Assembly: GCF_900155985.1 (NCBI RefSeq)
Contig: NZ_FTMA01000008.1
Location: 107,628-171,627, forward strand
Direction of reading: 5' to 3'
DNA from: Maribacter ulvicola
GTDB lineage: Bacteria > Bacteroidota > Bacteroidia > Flavobacteriales > Flavobacteriaceae
DNA length: 64,000 bases
The position numbers were made by a program, and so were the translations under genes. The notes under the pieces were generated by a model. It made no database searches. It worked only from the letters and a program-made list of their open reading frames with translations, and was not told the origin of the DNA. Positions 26,711 to 35,960 of the stretch are shown here, piece by piece (the first letter of the stretch is position 1; every line of letters starts with the position of its first letter).

Positions 26711-27979
26711 CTAATAAGTATCTCTTAGCTTTTGAAGCATTTGTTCCATTCTGGTCCTTACTTCTAAGGTAGAGGTCCTATAGTGGTTATTCATAAAGCT
26801 AAAAATTAATGTTTTGCCAGATTTGGTCAAAAGATAACCGCTAAGACAATAATTATTACTTAAACTGCCCGATTTTGCATAGATGTAAGGTTGCTTGTCT
26901 CCAACATATCTATTTTTTAAAGTTCCTGAGACTCCGCCAGCAGGGAAGATAGTAAACAGTCGTTCTTTAGGAATTAGGCTATATAGCTTATCTAATACAG
27001 CGATCATGTTTTGGGGGGTAAATAAATTGTAGCGTGAGAGTCCAGATCCATCTACCCATCTAGGTTCTTGTTTTAAACTGTTCAGTTCTTTTTCTAGAAT
27101 ATATGTTCTAATAATTTTACTATTCAGAGTATCTTTTAACACAGAACCGGCAACCAATAATAATTGTTCTGCTATAAAATTATCGCTCTCGTGCATCATC
27201 CGCTTAAAGAGCGAATCTGAAGCCATGCCATATAAGGTTTGCTTCTTGCCTAGTGGCATTTTATTTGTTAGGCTTACATTTTTGCTCAATAGGTTTGCTA
27301 AAATTGCTGTAGTGGTATGGTTACTGGTTATGAATGGGATTTCAACAGTGTCATTAGACTGCGTACCATAAAAAAACGTATTAGAAAATTCATTTCGGTT
27401 GTTCTTGGTTGCTAGTTCTAGTACACTATCTTTAAAATATGCAGGAGTAACTTTTATTTTATTACTTGGAGTTACCATTACTACGTTTCCATTAATAGGT
27501 AAATTGTTTTTTTCGGGAGAGTAATACCATTGATAATCGTCCCAAGCCCAACCCGGACCGTATTTTTTATCTTCAAAATTGCCAGATGAGTATACTACAT
27601 TATTATGTTTCTGTAGAAATTTGAACGCTGTTGAATCTTTTAGGTAAGGATGTAAAAATGAAGGATCTCCAGTTCCTTCAAAATATAATGAATCATTACT
27701 TTCAACATATTTTAAGGCAGGTATTTGCTTAGGTAAAATTTTGAGCGATGCAAAAAGTGTAAAAATTTTGGTGTTGCTGGCAGGTATAAAATATTTATGG
27801 CTATTATGATCGTATATAGTATCCTTGGTTATGGCATCCAATATTAAAACACCCGTAAATTGGTTTTTATACAAGTTAGATGAAAGCTGTTCGTTAAAAG
27901 AATTTGATATCATGGATTTCTTAGAACTACAAGCTGATAATAGAACCAAAACCACCCCTAAAAGAAGAAAATTTTTCAT
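26711..27979 (-). CDS. D-alanyl-D-alanine carboxypeptidase/endopeptidase (PBP4-like) lipoprotein
   Basis: The 422-residue protein has the three motifs of penicillin-binding serine peptidases: SNTK with S68 and K71, SDN in MHESDNFIAEQ, and KSGS in YAKSGSLSN, in the order and context of the DacB/PBP4 (S13) family. It trims or cuts peptidoglycan peptides. The leader ends LLSAC (C17), making it a lipoprotein, unlike E. coli PBP4. It is shorter than E. coli PBP4, so the insertion domains are probably reduced. It converges with msrA with a 3-nt gap. Confidence 0.88.
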   Translation of the reverse strand: MKNFLLLGVVLVLLSACSSKKSMISNSFNEQLSSNLYKNQFTGVLILDAITKDTIYDHNSHKYFIPASNTKIFTLFASLKILPKQIPALKYVESNDSLYFEGTGDPSFLHPYLKDSTAFKFLQKHNNVVYSSGNFEDKKYGPGWAWDDYQWYYSPEKNNLPINGNVVMVTPSNKIKVTPAYFKDSVLELATKNNRNEFSNTFFYGTQSNDTVEIPFITSNHTTTAILANLLSKNVSLTNKMPLGKKQTLYGMASDSLFKRMMHESDNFIAEQLLLVAGSVLKDTLNSKIIRTYILEKELNSLKQEPRWVDGSGLSRYNLFTPQNMIAVLDKLYSLIPKERLFTIFPAGGVSGTLKNRYVGDKQPYIYAKSGSLSNNYCLSGYLLTKSGKTLIFSFMNNHYRTSTLEVRTRMEQMLQKLRDTY

Positions 27980-28123
27980 GAATTCGAAGTTACGAATTTG
28001 GTTAGTTATGAATGCGATAAAAATTTAACATGTAGGTTATTACTTTAACTTTTTGTATGCAATATTACATATGCATTTCTGTTTATCTTTATGCAACAAC
28101 AAACCTATTAATTTAACAACAAC

Positions 28124-28321
28124 ATGTCTAAGTCTATGCTAGAGTATAGTAAAACAGTACTTAAAAAGGTTAGTTTTGATACCTTGCTATTTTGTAAAGA
28201 GTTAAAGAAAGCCTTAATGACGTTACTACCCGAAGAGGTGGAAGAGTTAAAAGTCTGGTTAGAAAGTTATATTACAGATAAGCCAGAGTTACATCAAAGT
28301 TTAGTTTATTTAAAATCATAA
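28124..28321 (+). CDS. Small conserved-looking helical protein
   Basis: The 65-residue protein has a charged, helical composition (for example LLPEEVEELKVWLESY) with no signal peptide or membrane segment. It has its own leader and a strong terminator right after the stop, which supports a real gene. I do not recognise a function; similar short proteins occur in other Flavobacteriaceae to my knowledge. Confidence 0.65.
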   Translation: MSKSMLEYSKTVLKKVSFDTLLFCKELKKALMTLLPEEVEELKVWLESYITDKPELHQSLVYLKS

Positions 28322-28323
28322 TG

Positions 28324-28352
28324 AAGAGCCACGTAAAGTGGCTCTTTTTTTT
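28324..28352 (+). terminator. Terminator after the 65-residue gene
   Basis: AAGAGCCAC at 28324-28332 pairs with GTGGCTCTT at 28338-28346, followed by a T-tract. Confidence 0.9.
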
Positions 28353-28395
28353 AGGCAACCCTTTAACTATTTTGATATCTTAGAATAAAAGAACC

Positions 28396-28811
28396 ATGAA
28401 TTTTAAGCTTACTATATTCATTTGTGCATTTTAATTCTTGCTTGTGAAAGAGATGATACTAATGATGACACTCCAATAGATAACTCTAGTTTAGTAGGTG
28501 AGTGGTTGTTGACAGAATCATATGTGAGTCCCGGTGGTGTTACGGATTGGATAGATGTGAAGGAAGGGTATCGTTACTTCTTCGATGAATTTGGTGGTTA
28601 TAAAAGAACAGATTTTGATGAAAACCTACTAGATTCAGGGGTATACGAAATTACAGAAGAAGAGTTGTATTTATATTTTATGACCCAAGGCGAAAGAGAT
28701 ACCTTAGGATATAACGCGGATTTCAATACAAGTAAACGCAGACTAACACTATCGCCCTCTTACCCAAGTGTTTGTATAGACTTAAAAAAGAGTAGAACGT
28801 TACTTGTTTAA
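28396..28811 (+). pseudogene. Lipocalin-like lipoprotein gene with an N-terminal frameshift
   Basis: From ATG 28396 the frame gives MNFKLTIFI and soon stops. From about 28422 the next frame continues CILILACERDD and runs for 129 codons. Adding a single T in the T-run at about 28421-28423 would join them into a normal lipoprotein signal peptide with the lipobox LILAC and acidic residues after the cysteine. The mature part (GEWLLTESYVSPGG) looks like a lipocalin-like Bacteroidota lipoprotein. Either the gene is broken, or it starts at the TTG 28422 with a very short leader, or the sequence has an error. It overlaps the end of oxyR by 12 bp, convergently. Confidence 0.65.
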
Positions 28812-29735
28812 CGGACTAATTATTTTTACGTCTTGAAATGCGATAGCTCCGCGAACAATACCGGTAATTACATCTCTTAGAGCTTCGGTAATCTGAACTT
28901 TAAGTTCTTTTTTGTGGTAGATGAGACTTACTTCACGTGCCGGTGATGGATCCTTAAAGTATTTCAAATTTTTCTTTTTAACATCGTCAAGTTCCAAGGT
29001 ATTTAAATAGGGAAGTAGTGTCATGCCTAACCCTTCGTTAGAAAGGTTTATCAGGGTCTCAAAACTTCCACTTTGCAAGCTGAAATGATTACTGCCAATT
29101 TTTGGTGCCTTACAAAGGTTTAAAACCCCTTCTCTAAAGCAGTGTCCATCTTGTAGTAATAGAATATCTTCAATGTCTAAATCATCTGGGATAAGCTGCG
29201 TGCTGTTTCCTAAACGGTGTGCTTTAGGTACATAGCCAACAAAAGGTTCGTAATATAATGGCCTTTCTGTAATAAAATCAACTTCTAACGGAGTTGCTGC
29301 TATAGCCGCATCAATGTGACCATCTTCAATATTTTGAATTAAACTTTCTGTATTCTGCTCTTTTATTATGAGGTTTACCTTCGGATATTTTTGGATAAAA
29401 TTTTTGAGGAACATGGGTAATAAAGTAGGCATTATAGTAGGGATGATACCTAAAATATAATCTCCTCCAATATATCCTTTTTCCTGTTCTACAATATCTT
29501 TAATACGTGCCGCCTCGTTTACAATATTTTTTGCTTGAGCAACAATTTTTTCACCTACTTCGGTAATGGTGATTGGTTTTTTACTACGGTCAAACAATAG
29601 TATGTCTAATTCGTCTTCAAGTTTTTGAACCTGCATGCTTAGCGTAGGCTGTGTTACAAAACTTTTCTCGGCAGCGAGTGTAAAATTCTTATATTCAGCA
29701 ACGGCAAGTACGTATTGTAATTGGGTAATGGTCAT
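28800..29735 (-). CDS. oxyR: OxyR-like LysR regulator
   Basis: The 311-residue protein has the LysR winged helix (LAAEKSFVTQPTLSMQVQKLE, residues 20-40) and an effector domain with GHCFREGVLNLC, where C199 and C208 occupy the same positions and spacing as the redox cysteines of E. coli OxyR. It should therefore sense peroxide through a disulfide and control oxidative-stress genes. No catalase or peroxiredoxin gene adjoins it in this window. Confidence 0.92.
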   Translation of the reverse strand: MTITQLQYVLAVAEYKNFTLAAEKSFVTQPTLSMQVQKLEDELDILLFDRSKKPITITEVGEKIVAQAKNIVNEAARIKDIVEQEKGYIGGDYILGIIPTIMPTLLPMFLKNFIQKYPKVNLIIKEQNTESLIQNIEDGHIDAAIAATPLEVDFITERPLYYEPFVGYVPKAHRLGNSTQLIPDDLDIEDILLLQDGHCFREGVLNLCKAPKIGSNHFSLQSGSFETLINLSNEGLGMTLLPYLNTLELDDVKKKNLKYFKDPSPAREVSLIYHKKELKVQITEALRDVITGIVRGAIAFQDVKIISPLNK

Positions 29736-29849
29736 GTATAATGTATAAGATTATAAAATTACTAAAAACCATTATTATAACCTATCCAGATGGGGTATTC
29801 AGAAGTTAATTTACCATTAAAATCTAAGGGTTGATTTCATATCTTCTTG

Positions 29850-30221
29850 CTAAATAGAGTACTTAACGTCTTTAAATGTAGGTGCATCTATAGGCATAGA
29901 CTTACCGCTCATGACGTAATCTTCTTTTGACATACCGTTAATTTCAAAATCCATACGTTGATTGTCATTGATCATGAAGTTTTGAAAATGCAAATTCACC
30001 TGATTGTAGGTTTTCAAAAGTTAAGATCAACTCTACTACTTCAGTTTTATTATTGCTAGATTGGAGTCCTTCTGCTTTCATAAAGGTGTTTTTATTATGC
30101 AAAGAACTTAATAGGTGTCCTTCACTATTTACTAGGTTTTTGAAAACTGCCTTTAAGATAATGCCATCTTTCTTTTGTGCGTTTATGGTCATTGCAAATT
30201 CAGTAAAAATGACTTTTTCAT
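29850..30221 (-). pseudogene. DUF2141 family secreted protein, broken by two frameshifts
   Basis: On the minus strand MKKSFLLNL begins at 30221 and runs into a stop; one base off, TINAQKKDG continues the apparent signal peptide and the frame runs through SLHNKNTFMKAEGLQSS and GEFAFSKLHDQ to a stop at 29965. Shifted again, NDNQRMDFEINGMSKEDY and APTFKDVKYSI continue to a TAG at 29850-29852. Joined, these pieces give a complete DUF2141 protein, including the family-typical HDxNDNxxMDFExNGxPKE region. Two separate frame breaks indicate a true pseudogene rather than a single error. Confidence 0.8.
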
Positions 30222-30717
30222 TTTATAAGGTTTTAAGATAAATTGATATTACAAGGATCCCTTTTTGAATACGCTTTTTTAATAAGTGATCAACTTAACT
30301 ATAGCTATTAGTTACTGAGTTGTAAAAGGGGAATGATAGTTTGTTATAGTATATTATTTTGGACACGGTCTACTGTAATTATTTCTTTTGGTAATAAAAT
30401 GATTGCGCTTAATTTTAATTGGTCCAAAAATATAACAGAAGTCATAAGCAAAAAGGTCTAAAATAAGATACCTAAATAGAGAAACCTTTTTTACTAACAT
30501 TTAACAAAAGGAGGTATACCGTTACTGACGCAATTATAATCATTTAGATAATAGATTTCATGTACCTATCCTAAACAGCAATAGGAAATTTGGTAAAAAA
30601 ACAAAAGGTCACCTGATTAGATGATAGAAAGTTAAAAGTCAAATAAAAATGGGTAGACATAAACAACAAATAATATTACTAGGTCTTACAATTTATTGTT
30701 GAGATGAGAAGTTTGAT
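30222..30717. other. Intergenic region without recognisable content
   Basis: About 500 bases of AT-rich sequence between the DUF2141 pseudogene and the CIA30 gene. I found no plausible gene, repeat or terminator here. Confidence 0.5.
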
Positions 30718-31218
30718 CTATTTTATCTTGATACTTTCAATTTCTAGGGTAAAATCTTCTTCTACACCATTTTTAATAATAATGGCTATTTGAGCCAAGT
30801 AATCACCGTGGTAATTAGGTAGTTTTAATTCATCGCCCCTAAAAACGGCTTCCATTTCCTTAAAAGGAATTTCTATAGTTTCCCATTTTTTAGAGGATTT
30901 AAAATCATAGCTATAGGTGTGTCTTTGGTGTTCACCAGACTTACAACGGAAAGCATATTTTTTTCCGTCCCCTTTTATTTTAATAACAAATTTAGAAAAA
31001 GATCCTACTGGCATCCGTTCTAAATCATGCCTTATTAAACAAAAACCACCATTATTTTTTAAGGAAATATGTCCGCTAAAAACACCATTTCCATCAGGAT
31101 TAATTTGAATGAGTCCCATAGATAAACCGCCCATAACATCATCATTGACTACCTGCCATTGTTTTGGGTTAGACTTGTTGTTGAATTCAAATATGGATTT
31201 TGAGTCATTCATTGTCAT
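30718..31218 (-). CDS. CIA30-family protein
   Basis: The 166-residue protein matches the CIA30 (complex I intermediate-associated protein 30) family: WQVVNDDVMGGLSMG near the start, then FSGHISLKNNGGFCLIRHDL, and a YSYDFKSSKKWETIEIPF strand region in a galactose-binding-like beta sandwich. Bacterial members are cytoplasmic and of unknown function; a direct role in complex I is not established for them. It stands alone, preceded by the paiB-like gene on the same strand. Confidence 0.85.
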   Translation of the reverse strand: MTMNDSKSIFEFNNKSNPKQWQVVNDDVMGGLSMGLIQINPDGNGVFSGHISLKNNGGFCLIRHDLERMPVGSFSKFVIKIKGDGKKYAFRCKSGEHQRHTYSYDFKSSKKWETIEIPFKEMEAVFRGDELKLPNYHGDYLAQIAIIIKNGVEEDFTLEIESIKIK

Positions 31219-31314
31219 GAGTTTTTATATAGACTTTAACAGTTGTAAAATTAAAGGGGAAGAGAATAGCTTATATACGTTAAACACAATTATTTTAGCT
31301 TGTTTGCAAGGTTG

Positions 31315-31923
31315 TTAGGGTAAATGTTTTTTCATCTCGGCTGCTACCGCTTTTTCATAAGCACCTTGTTTTTCTAACTCAGCTATAATTTTTGGATGGT
31401 CATGACTTCTCCCTTGAGATAGTTTATTTACAGCTTGTATATCATTGATTTCAATTTCAAAACCTATGATACCGGTTACCTGCCTCATTGTCTTTTTAGA
31501 CATCTTATCTAATGAAATAGGATGTTCAGATTGTTGCTCATATTTATTTACAAGTGCATGTAATGATCTCAATAATTCATCTGAAGTCTGAATTTTTACC
31601 GTGCCATACACATGAACAGCAATATAGTTCCAGGTAGGTACTTCTTCTTGTTCATACCAAGAAGAAGAAATATAACTATGCGGACCATTGAAAATGCAAA
31701 GAACTTCATCGCCATCTATAAGATTTTTACTTTGCAAATTCGCCTTTGCAATATGACCGATAAGGACATTTTTATTTGCCGTGTTCTTACTCAATTCTAA
31801 AGGAATATGAGTACCCCAGGGTTTGCCATCAATGGCATTGATTAGAATGCCAAAACTATTGTTTTTTAAAAAGTCGTGAATTTCTTCAATATCATTGTTT
31901 TTATAGTGTTCAGGTATAAACAT
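31315..31923 (-). CDS. PaiB-like FMN-binding protein
   Basis: The ATG at 31923 gives 202 residues starting MFIPEHYKN, the usual start of the PaiB family; the frame extends upstream to 31980 without family-like residues. The features include the N-terminal FMN-binding split barrel with WGTHIPLEL and the later EVPTWNYIAVHVYG and GFEIEINDIQAVNKLSQ. PaiB-type proteins are annotated as negative regulators of degradative enzymes, but the biochemical activity is not settled. Confidence 0.87.
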   Translation of the reverse strand: MFIPEHYKNNDIEEIHDFLKNNSFGILINAIDGKPWGTHIPLELSKNTANKNVLIGHIAKANLQSKNLIDGDEVLCIFNGPHSYISSSWYEQEEVPTWNYIAVHVYGTVKIQTSDELLRSLHALVNKYEQQSEHPISLDKMSKKTMRQVTGIIGFEIEINDIQAVNKLSQGRSHDHPKIIAELEKQGAYEKAVAAEMKKHLP

Positions 31924-32050
31924 AGTCTGTAATTTAATGGGTTGTTGTAAAGGTATTATAGTAATTGTTTTTAGAACCAATAATTTAATGTTATGTACTA
32001 CCTAAATTATAGGGTTCTTATTATCTTGTATATAAATTTAAAACAAGAAT

Positions 32051-32884
32051 ATGCCCTTTATAACAAATTCTAAAGCAAAAGAACAAGTAGATATTTTCTA
32101 TGAAGATTACGGAAGCGGACAACCGGTAATATTAATTCACGGCTGGCCCTTAAGTAGAAAGTCTTGGGAACAACAAGTTTGGAAAATAGTAGAAGAAGGC
32201 TACCGTTGTATATCATATGACCGTAGAGGTTTTGGAACATCTTCTTCTCCATGGGACAGTTATGATTATTCAGCCCTAGCTAGCGATCTAAATACGCTAA
32301 TTGAAGAATTAGATTTAAAAAATGCCGTAATAGTAGGTTTTTCTATGGGAGGAGGAGAAGTAGTTCGTTATTTAACGGATTATGGTTCCACTAGGATTGC
32401 GAAAGTGGCATTGATCAGTTCTATAATTCCTTTAGTAAAGCAAAAGCCGGATAACCCTGCGGGAGTTCCAGAGGATGCTTTAGATGGTATTATTGGCGCA
32501 TTACAAAAAGATAGAGCGGGCTTTTTGAAAGAGTTTAGCAAAGGCTTTTACAATTTTAAGGAAAATGAAGGGGAAAGAATAAGTCAAGCCCAGTTAGATT
32601 ATGATTTTACCATTGCTTCATTTGCATCGCCAAGGGCAACAATACAAACTGCTTTAGCATGGATGCATACAGATTTTAGACCAGAGCTTAAAAATGTGAC
32701 CGTACCTACGTTAATTGTTCATGGCGATGCAGATGCTACTGTACCTATTGAAACTTCTGCTAAACAAGCAGCAGAAGGTATTGAAGATAATATCTTTAAA
32801 ATAATTAAGGGAGCACCACACGGACTCAATGTTACACACCCAGACGAGTTGAATGAACTATTAATTTCTTTTTTAAAGAAATAA
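32051..32884 (+). CDS. Alpha/beta hydrolase of the haloperoxidase/arylesterase type
   Basis: The 277-residue protein has the oxyanion HGWP (30-33), the nucleophile elbow GFSMGG with S98, the acid in HGDADATVP and the histidine in GAPHGLN. The pattern YDRRGFGTSS and the family length match cofactor-free haloperoxidases/arylesterases. It hydrolyses an ester or performs perhydrolysis; the natural substrate is unknown. A shared terminator separates it from the convergent EEP gene. Confidence 0.87.
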   Translation: MPFITNSKAKEQVDIFYEDYGSGQPVILIHGWPLSRKSWEQQVWKIVEEGYRCISYDRRGFGTSSSPWDSYDYSALASDLNTLIEELDLKNAVIVGFSMGGGEVVRYLTDYGSTRIAKVALISSIIPLVKQKPDNPAGVPEDALDGIIGALQKDRAGFLKEFSKGFYNFKENEGERISQAQLDYDFTIASFASPRATIQTALAWMHTDFRPELKNVTVPTLIVHGDADATVPIETSAKQAAEGIEDNIFKIIKGAPHGLNVTHPDELNELLISFLKK

Positions 32885-32904
32885 TACAAGTTAACGTTTA
32901 AAAT

Positions 32905-32941
32905 AAAAAATCCCGATTGTGTAAACAACCGGGATTTTTTT
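32905..32941. terminator. Bidirectional terminator
   Basis: A-rich sequence leads into CCCG-A-TTGT, GTAA loop, ACAA-C-CGGG, followed by T7. One A/C mismatch interrupts the stem. It lies between convergent genes and can act in both directions. Confidence 0.85.
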
Positions 32942-32968
32942 ATGAGTTCTAATTGAGATGGCAAGCTT

Positions 32969-33805
32969 CTATTTTTCTACTGCCAACGTTGCCAAAACTG
33001 GTAAGTGGTCAGAAATATGTTTGTTGTTTTCCATTCTATCATCAATATGTAAGTACTCTATAACTCTAAAGTTTTCAACAAATATGTAATCAATACGATT
33101 GGTTAATATGCGCGAATGGTCAAAACCACTAAACGTTCCTGTAGGACCATAAAAGGTTTTCTGAGTAATTGCTTGTCCATCAGACAAAGCTTTTTGTAAA
33201 AATTGAATAGGCTTTTCTGTAGGGTTTAGATTCAAGTCTCCCATGAATACTACCGGAAGATCATGCGTATTTATTTCCTTGATTTTAGAAACGATCAACT
33301 CGGCAGACTTTTCACGGGCTACAGTTCCAATATGATCAAAATGTGTGTTGAAAACCAAAAATTGTTTTTTAGTTGCTACGTCTTTAAACAACCCGTAAGT
33401 ACAAATACGTTCCATTGCAGCATCCCACCCAACGGATATTTTATTAGGCGTTTCTGAAAGCCAAAAAGTTTCACTCTGTAAAAGAGTATACTTTTTAGCA
33501 TTATACAAAATAGGGGAGTACTCACCTTTTTCTTTCCCATCATCACGCCCTACACCAATATATCTATAGTCAGAAAGTTGTTCGTCTAAATACGTTAGCT
33601 GATGGTGTAGCACCTCTTGCATGCCAATTATTCCAGGGTTATAATATGCTAAAAGATCAACCATGGCAGCTTTACGATCGTTCCAATTGTTTATGGTATC
33701 ATTTGCATTATCATACTTTATATTATAGCTAATAACTTTTATTTCTTGCCCATACAGGTGGGACATAGCGGTAGATAAAATCAGTATAAATAGGATTTTT
33801 TTCAT
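32969..33805 (-). CDS. Secreted endonuclease/exonuclease/phosphatase family protein
   Basis: From the ATG at 33805 the protein is 278 residues with a signal peptide (MKKILFILILS to YGQ) and the EEP fold: SYNIKYDN, the metal ligand E in GMQEVL, FNTHFDHIG, MGDLNLNPTE and the final SDHLPV with the catalytic histidine. Such proteins act on nucleic acid, sugar-phosphate or lipid phosphodiesters. The start lies 1 nt after the stop of the S9 peptidase gene, so the two are coupled; an upstream in-frame ATG at 33832 would overlap that gene. Confidence 0.87.
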   Translation of the reverse strand: MKKILFILILSTAMSHLYGQEIKVISYNIKYDNANDTINNWNDRKAAMVDLLAYYNPGIIGMQEVLHHQLTYLDEQLSDYRYIGVGRDDGKEKGEYSPILYNAKKYTLLQSETFWLSETPNKISVGWDAAMERICTYGLFKDVATKKQFLVFNTHFDHIGTVAREKSAELIVSKIKEINTHDLPVVFMGDLNLNPTEKPIQFLQKALSDGQAITQKTFYGPTGTFSGFDHSRILTNRIDYIFVENFRVIEYLHIDDRMENNKHISDHLPVLATLAVEK

Positions 33806-33806
33806 A

Positions 33807-35834
33807 TTATTCGGCATTTTTATATTTTTCAAACCAGGCTAGAACACTGGCAATTTTAGCTACTAAATTACTAGGTCTGTTGGCAATACCATGTCCTGCA
33901 CCGGGTATACGTACCATAGCTGTTTCTACACCTTCCAATTTTAAAGCGGTATAGAATTGCTCAGATTCCGCAATGGGGGTTCTATAATCTTCTTCACCTG
34001 TAAGCAGCATTGTTGGTGTGGCCACATTGGCAACATACATTAACGGAGAACGTCTAAAATAGTTTTCTTGATCTTCCCAGGGTTTCTTGCCAAACCAATA
34101 TTTAGAGAAGAAAGCGGCACCATCGGCATAAAGTACAAAGCTTGTCCAATTAATAACCGGCTTGGCAACAACGGCAGCTTTAAAACGGTCAGTTTTGCCA
34201 ACGATCCACGCTGTTAATACTCCGCCACCACTACCACCGGTAACATACAAATTATCGGTATCTACATACCCTTTTTCAATAACGGCATCAACACCGCTCA
34301 TAAGATCTTCATAATCGTGATTAGGGTAATCATGGTGAATTAAATTCCCAAATTCCGCCCCGTAACTAGTACTACCACGTGGATTACTGTAAAGTACCAC
34401 ATAACCTGCCGCTGCATATGCTTGAATTTCGGCGCTGTATACAGAACCGTAGCTTGTAAACGGTCCGCCATGAATTTCAAGAATAAACGGATATTTTTTA
34501 TTCGGGTCAAAGTTTGGCGGTGTCACCACCCAACCTTGTATTTTTTGTTGATCATAGGAAGACTCCCACCAAATCTCTTCGGTCTTCCCTAAATCCCTAA
34601 AAGAGAAAAGATCATCATTTACAAACGTCAATCTTTTGGAACTTTTTCTATCCGCAACACCTAGATCAGACGGGTGTTCGGTATTTCCTAAAGTATAGGC
34701 AAATTTTGAATTGCTGGAAACCGTGAAATCACCGGCGTTATACGGTCTTCCCAAGGATAAGCCTCCAAGACCTTCAACAAGGGTAGTTACCTTACCATCT
34801 AAGGTAATATGACCTATTTTTGTAGCACCTTCCGTATCATACTGAAAATAAAGGCCCTTGCCGTCATTTGCCCATTGTGCATTGGCAATATCCCTATCAA
34901 AACTTTCCGAAAGTAATTTAGAATTGCTTCCATCGGTATTCATTACATAAAGATTGGTGATCTGATAGCCCTGTAATTTATCATCGTTACCAGTGTATGC
35001 AATCATCTTACCATCAGGAGATACCTTTGGTGAACTATCAGGACCATATCTAGAAGTTAAAGCAGAAACCTTAGTAGTTGCAATATCCAAGGCATACACT
35101 TCGCTGTTTGCAGGTTCAAAAGCCTCATCAGGATTAAAATTTGCGGAGAAATATAACGTTTTATCATTTTTTGCCCAAACAGGAGCACCATGGTCAAACT
35201 TTGTTGTTGTTAATTGTTTAGGTGTGCCACCATCAATTGATAATGTGAAAATTTGGTCATGTCCGCCTTTAATATATCCTTGTCCGTCACCCCTGTAATT
35301 TAGTTTGTCAATATAGGTTGGCGGTGTATTCCATTTTGCGCCTTCTGGCTTTGTGGGCAGTTTCACAATAGATTCTTCTGCTTCGGGCACAAACATGGTA
35401 AAAGCCAAGTAACGATCGTCATGAGACCAACTTACTGCACCGGGAGTTTTTGGTGTATTGGTCAATGGAGCAATTTCCTTGGTATCCATCCACATGAGGT
35501 ATAATTTCATTTTATCATCCGTTTGGTTAGATTTAAAAATGATTTTCTTACCGTCATGAGACCAACGAGGATAGTAGTCGTTCTGGTTGCCAGTAGTTAA
35601 AGGTCTGTTTTGTGAACCATCATAATTTACCATCCAAAGATTAGATAAATTTCTATCGGTCATGATATCCTTAAAATTACGAACGTAGATAATTTTGCTT
35701 CCATCAGGAGAAATTTGTGGGTCAGAGACATACTCCATATTAAAAATATCCGTCAGCTCAAGATTTGAAGAAACCTGTGCATTTACAGATACCGTAAACA
35801 ATAAGAGAAATAGTGTTGTGGTAATAATTTTCAT
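33807..35834 (-). CDS. Secreted S9-family (prolyl oligopeptidase-type) peptidase
   Basis: The 675-residue protein from ATG 35834 has a signal peptide ending VNAQ, a beta-propeller with repeated PQISPDGSKI/PRWSHDGKKI-type blades (about 30-400), and a C-terminal alpha/beta hydrolase with nucleophile S535 in GGSGGG, acid in TGEEDYRTP and histidine in GAGHGI. It cleaves peptides in the periplasm. An ATG ten codons upstream is possible but gives an unlikely leader. The EEP gene follows directly. Confidence 0.92.
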   Translation of the reverse strand: MKIITTTLFLLLFTVSVNAQVSSNLELTDIFNMEYVSDPQISPDGSKIIYVRNFKDIMTDRNLSNLWMVNYDGSQNRPLTTGNQNDYYPRWSHDGKKIIFKSNQTDDKMKLYLMWMDTKEIAPLTNTPKTPGAVSWSHDDRYLAFTMFVPEAEESIVKLPTKPEGAKWNTPPTYIDKLNYRGDGQGYIKGGHDQIFTLSIDGGTPKQLTTTKFDHGAPVWAKNDKTLYFSANFNPDEAFEPANSEVYALDIATTKVSALTSRYGPDSSPKVSPDGKMIAYTGNDDKLQGYQITNLYVMNTDGSNSKLLSESFDRDIANAQWANDGKGLYFQYDTEGATKIGHITLDGKVTTLVEGLGGLSLGRPYNAGDFTVSSNSKFAYTLGNTEHPSDLGVADRKSSKRLTFVNDDLFSFRDLGKTEEIWWESSYDQQKIQGWVVTPPNFDPNKKYPFILEIHGGPFTSYGSVYSAEIQAYAAAGYVVLYSNPRGSTSYGAEFGNLIHHDYPNHDYEDLMSGVDAVIEKGYVDTDNLYVTGGSGGGVLTAWIVGKTDRFKAAVVAKPVINWTSFVLYADGAAFFSKYWFGKKPWEDQENYFRRSPLMYVANVATPTMLLTGEEDYRTPIAESEQFYTALKLEGVETAMVRIPGAGHGIANRPSNLVAKIASVLAWFEKYKNAE

Positions 35835-35960
35835 AGTGTTGCATTTGGTTTGAAAATGATGCAATGAAGATAGCGAATTACTTAAAAAAATGAACTTCTT
35901 GAATGGAGAATTGAGGAAGTATTAACATTCCGTTTTTTAATCCTTTTGTATTTTCACAGC

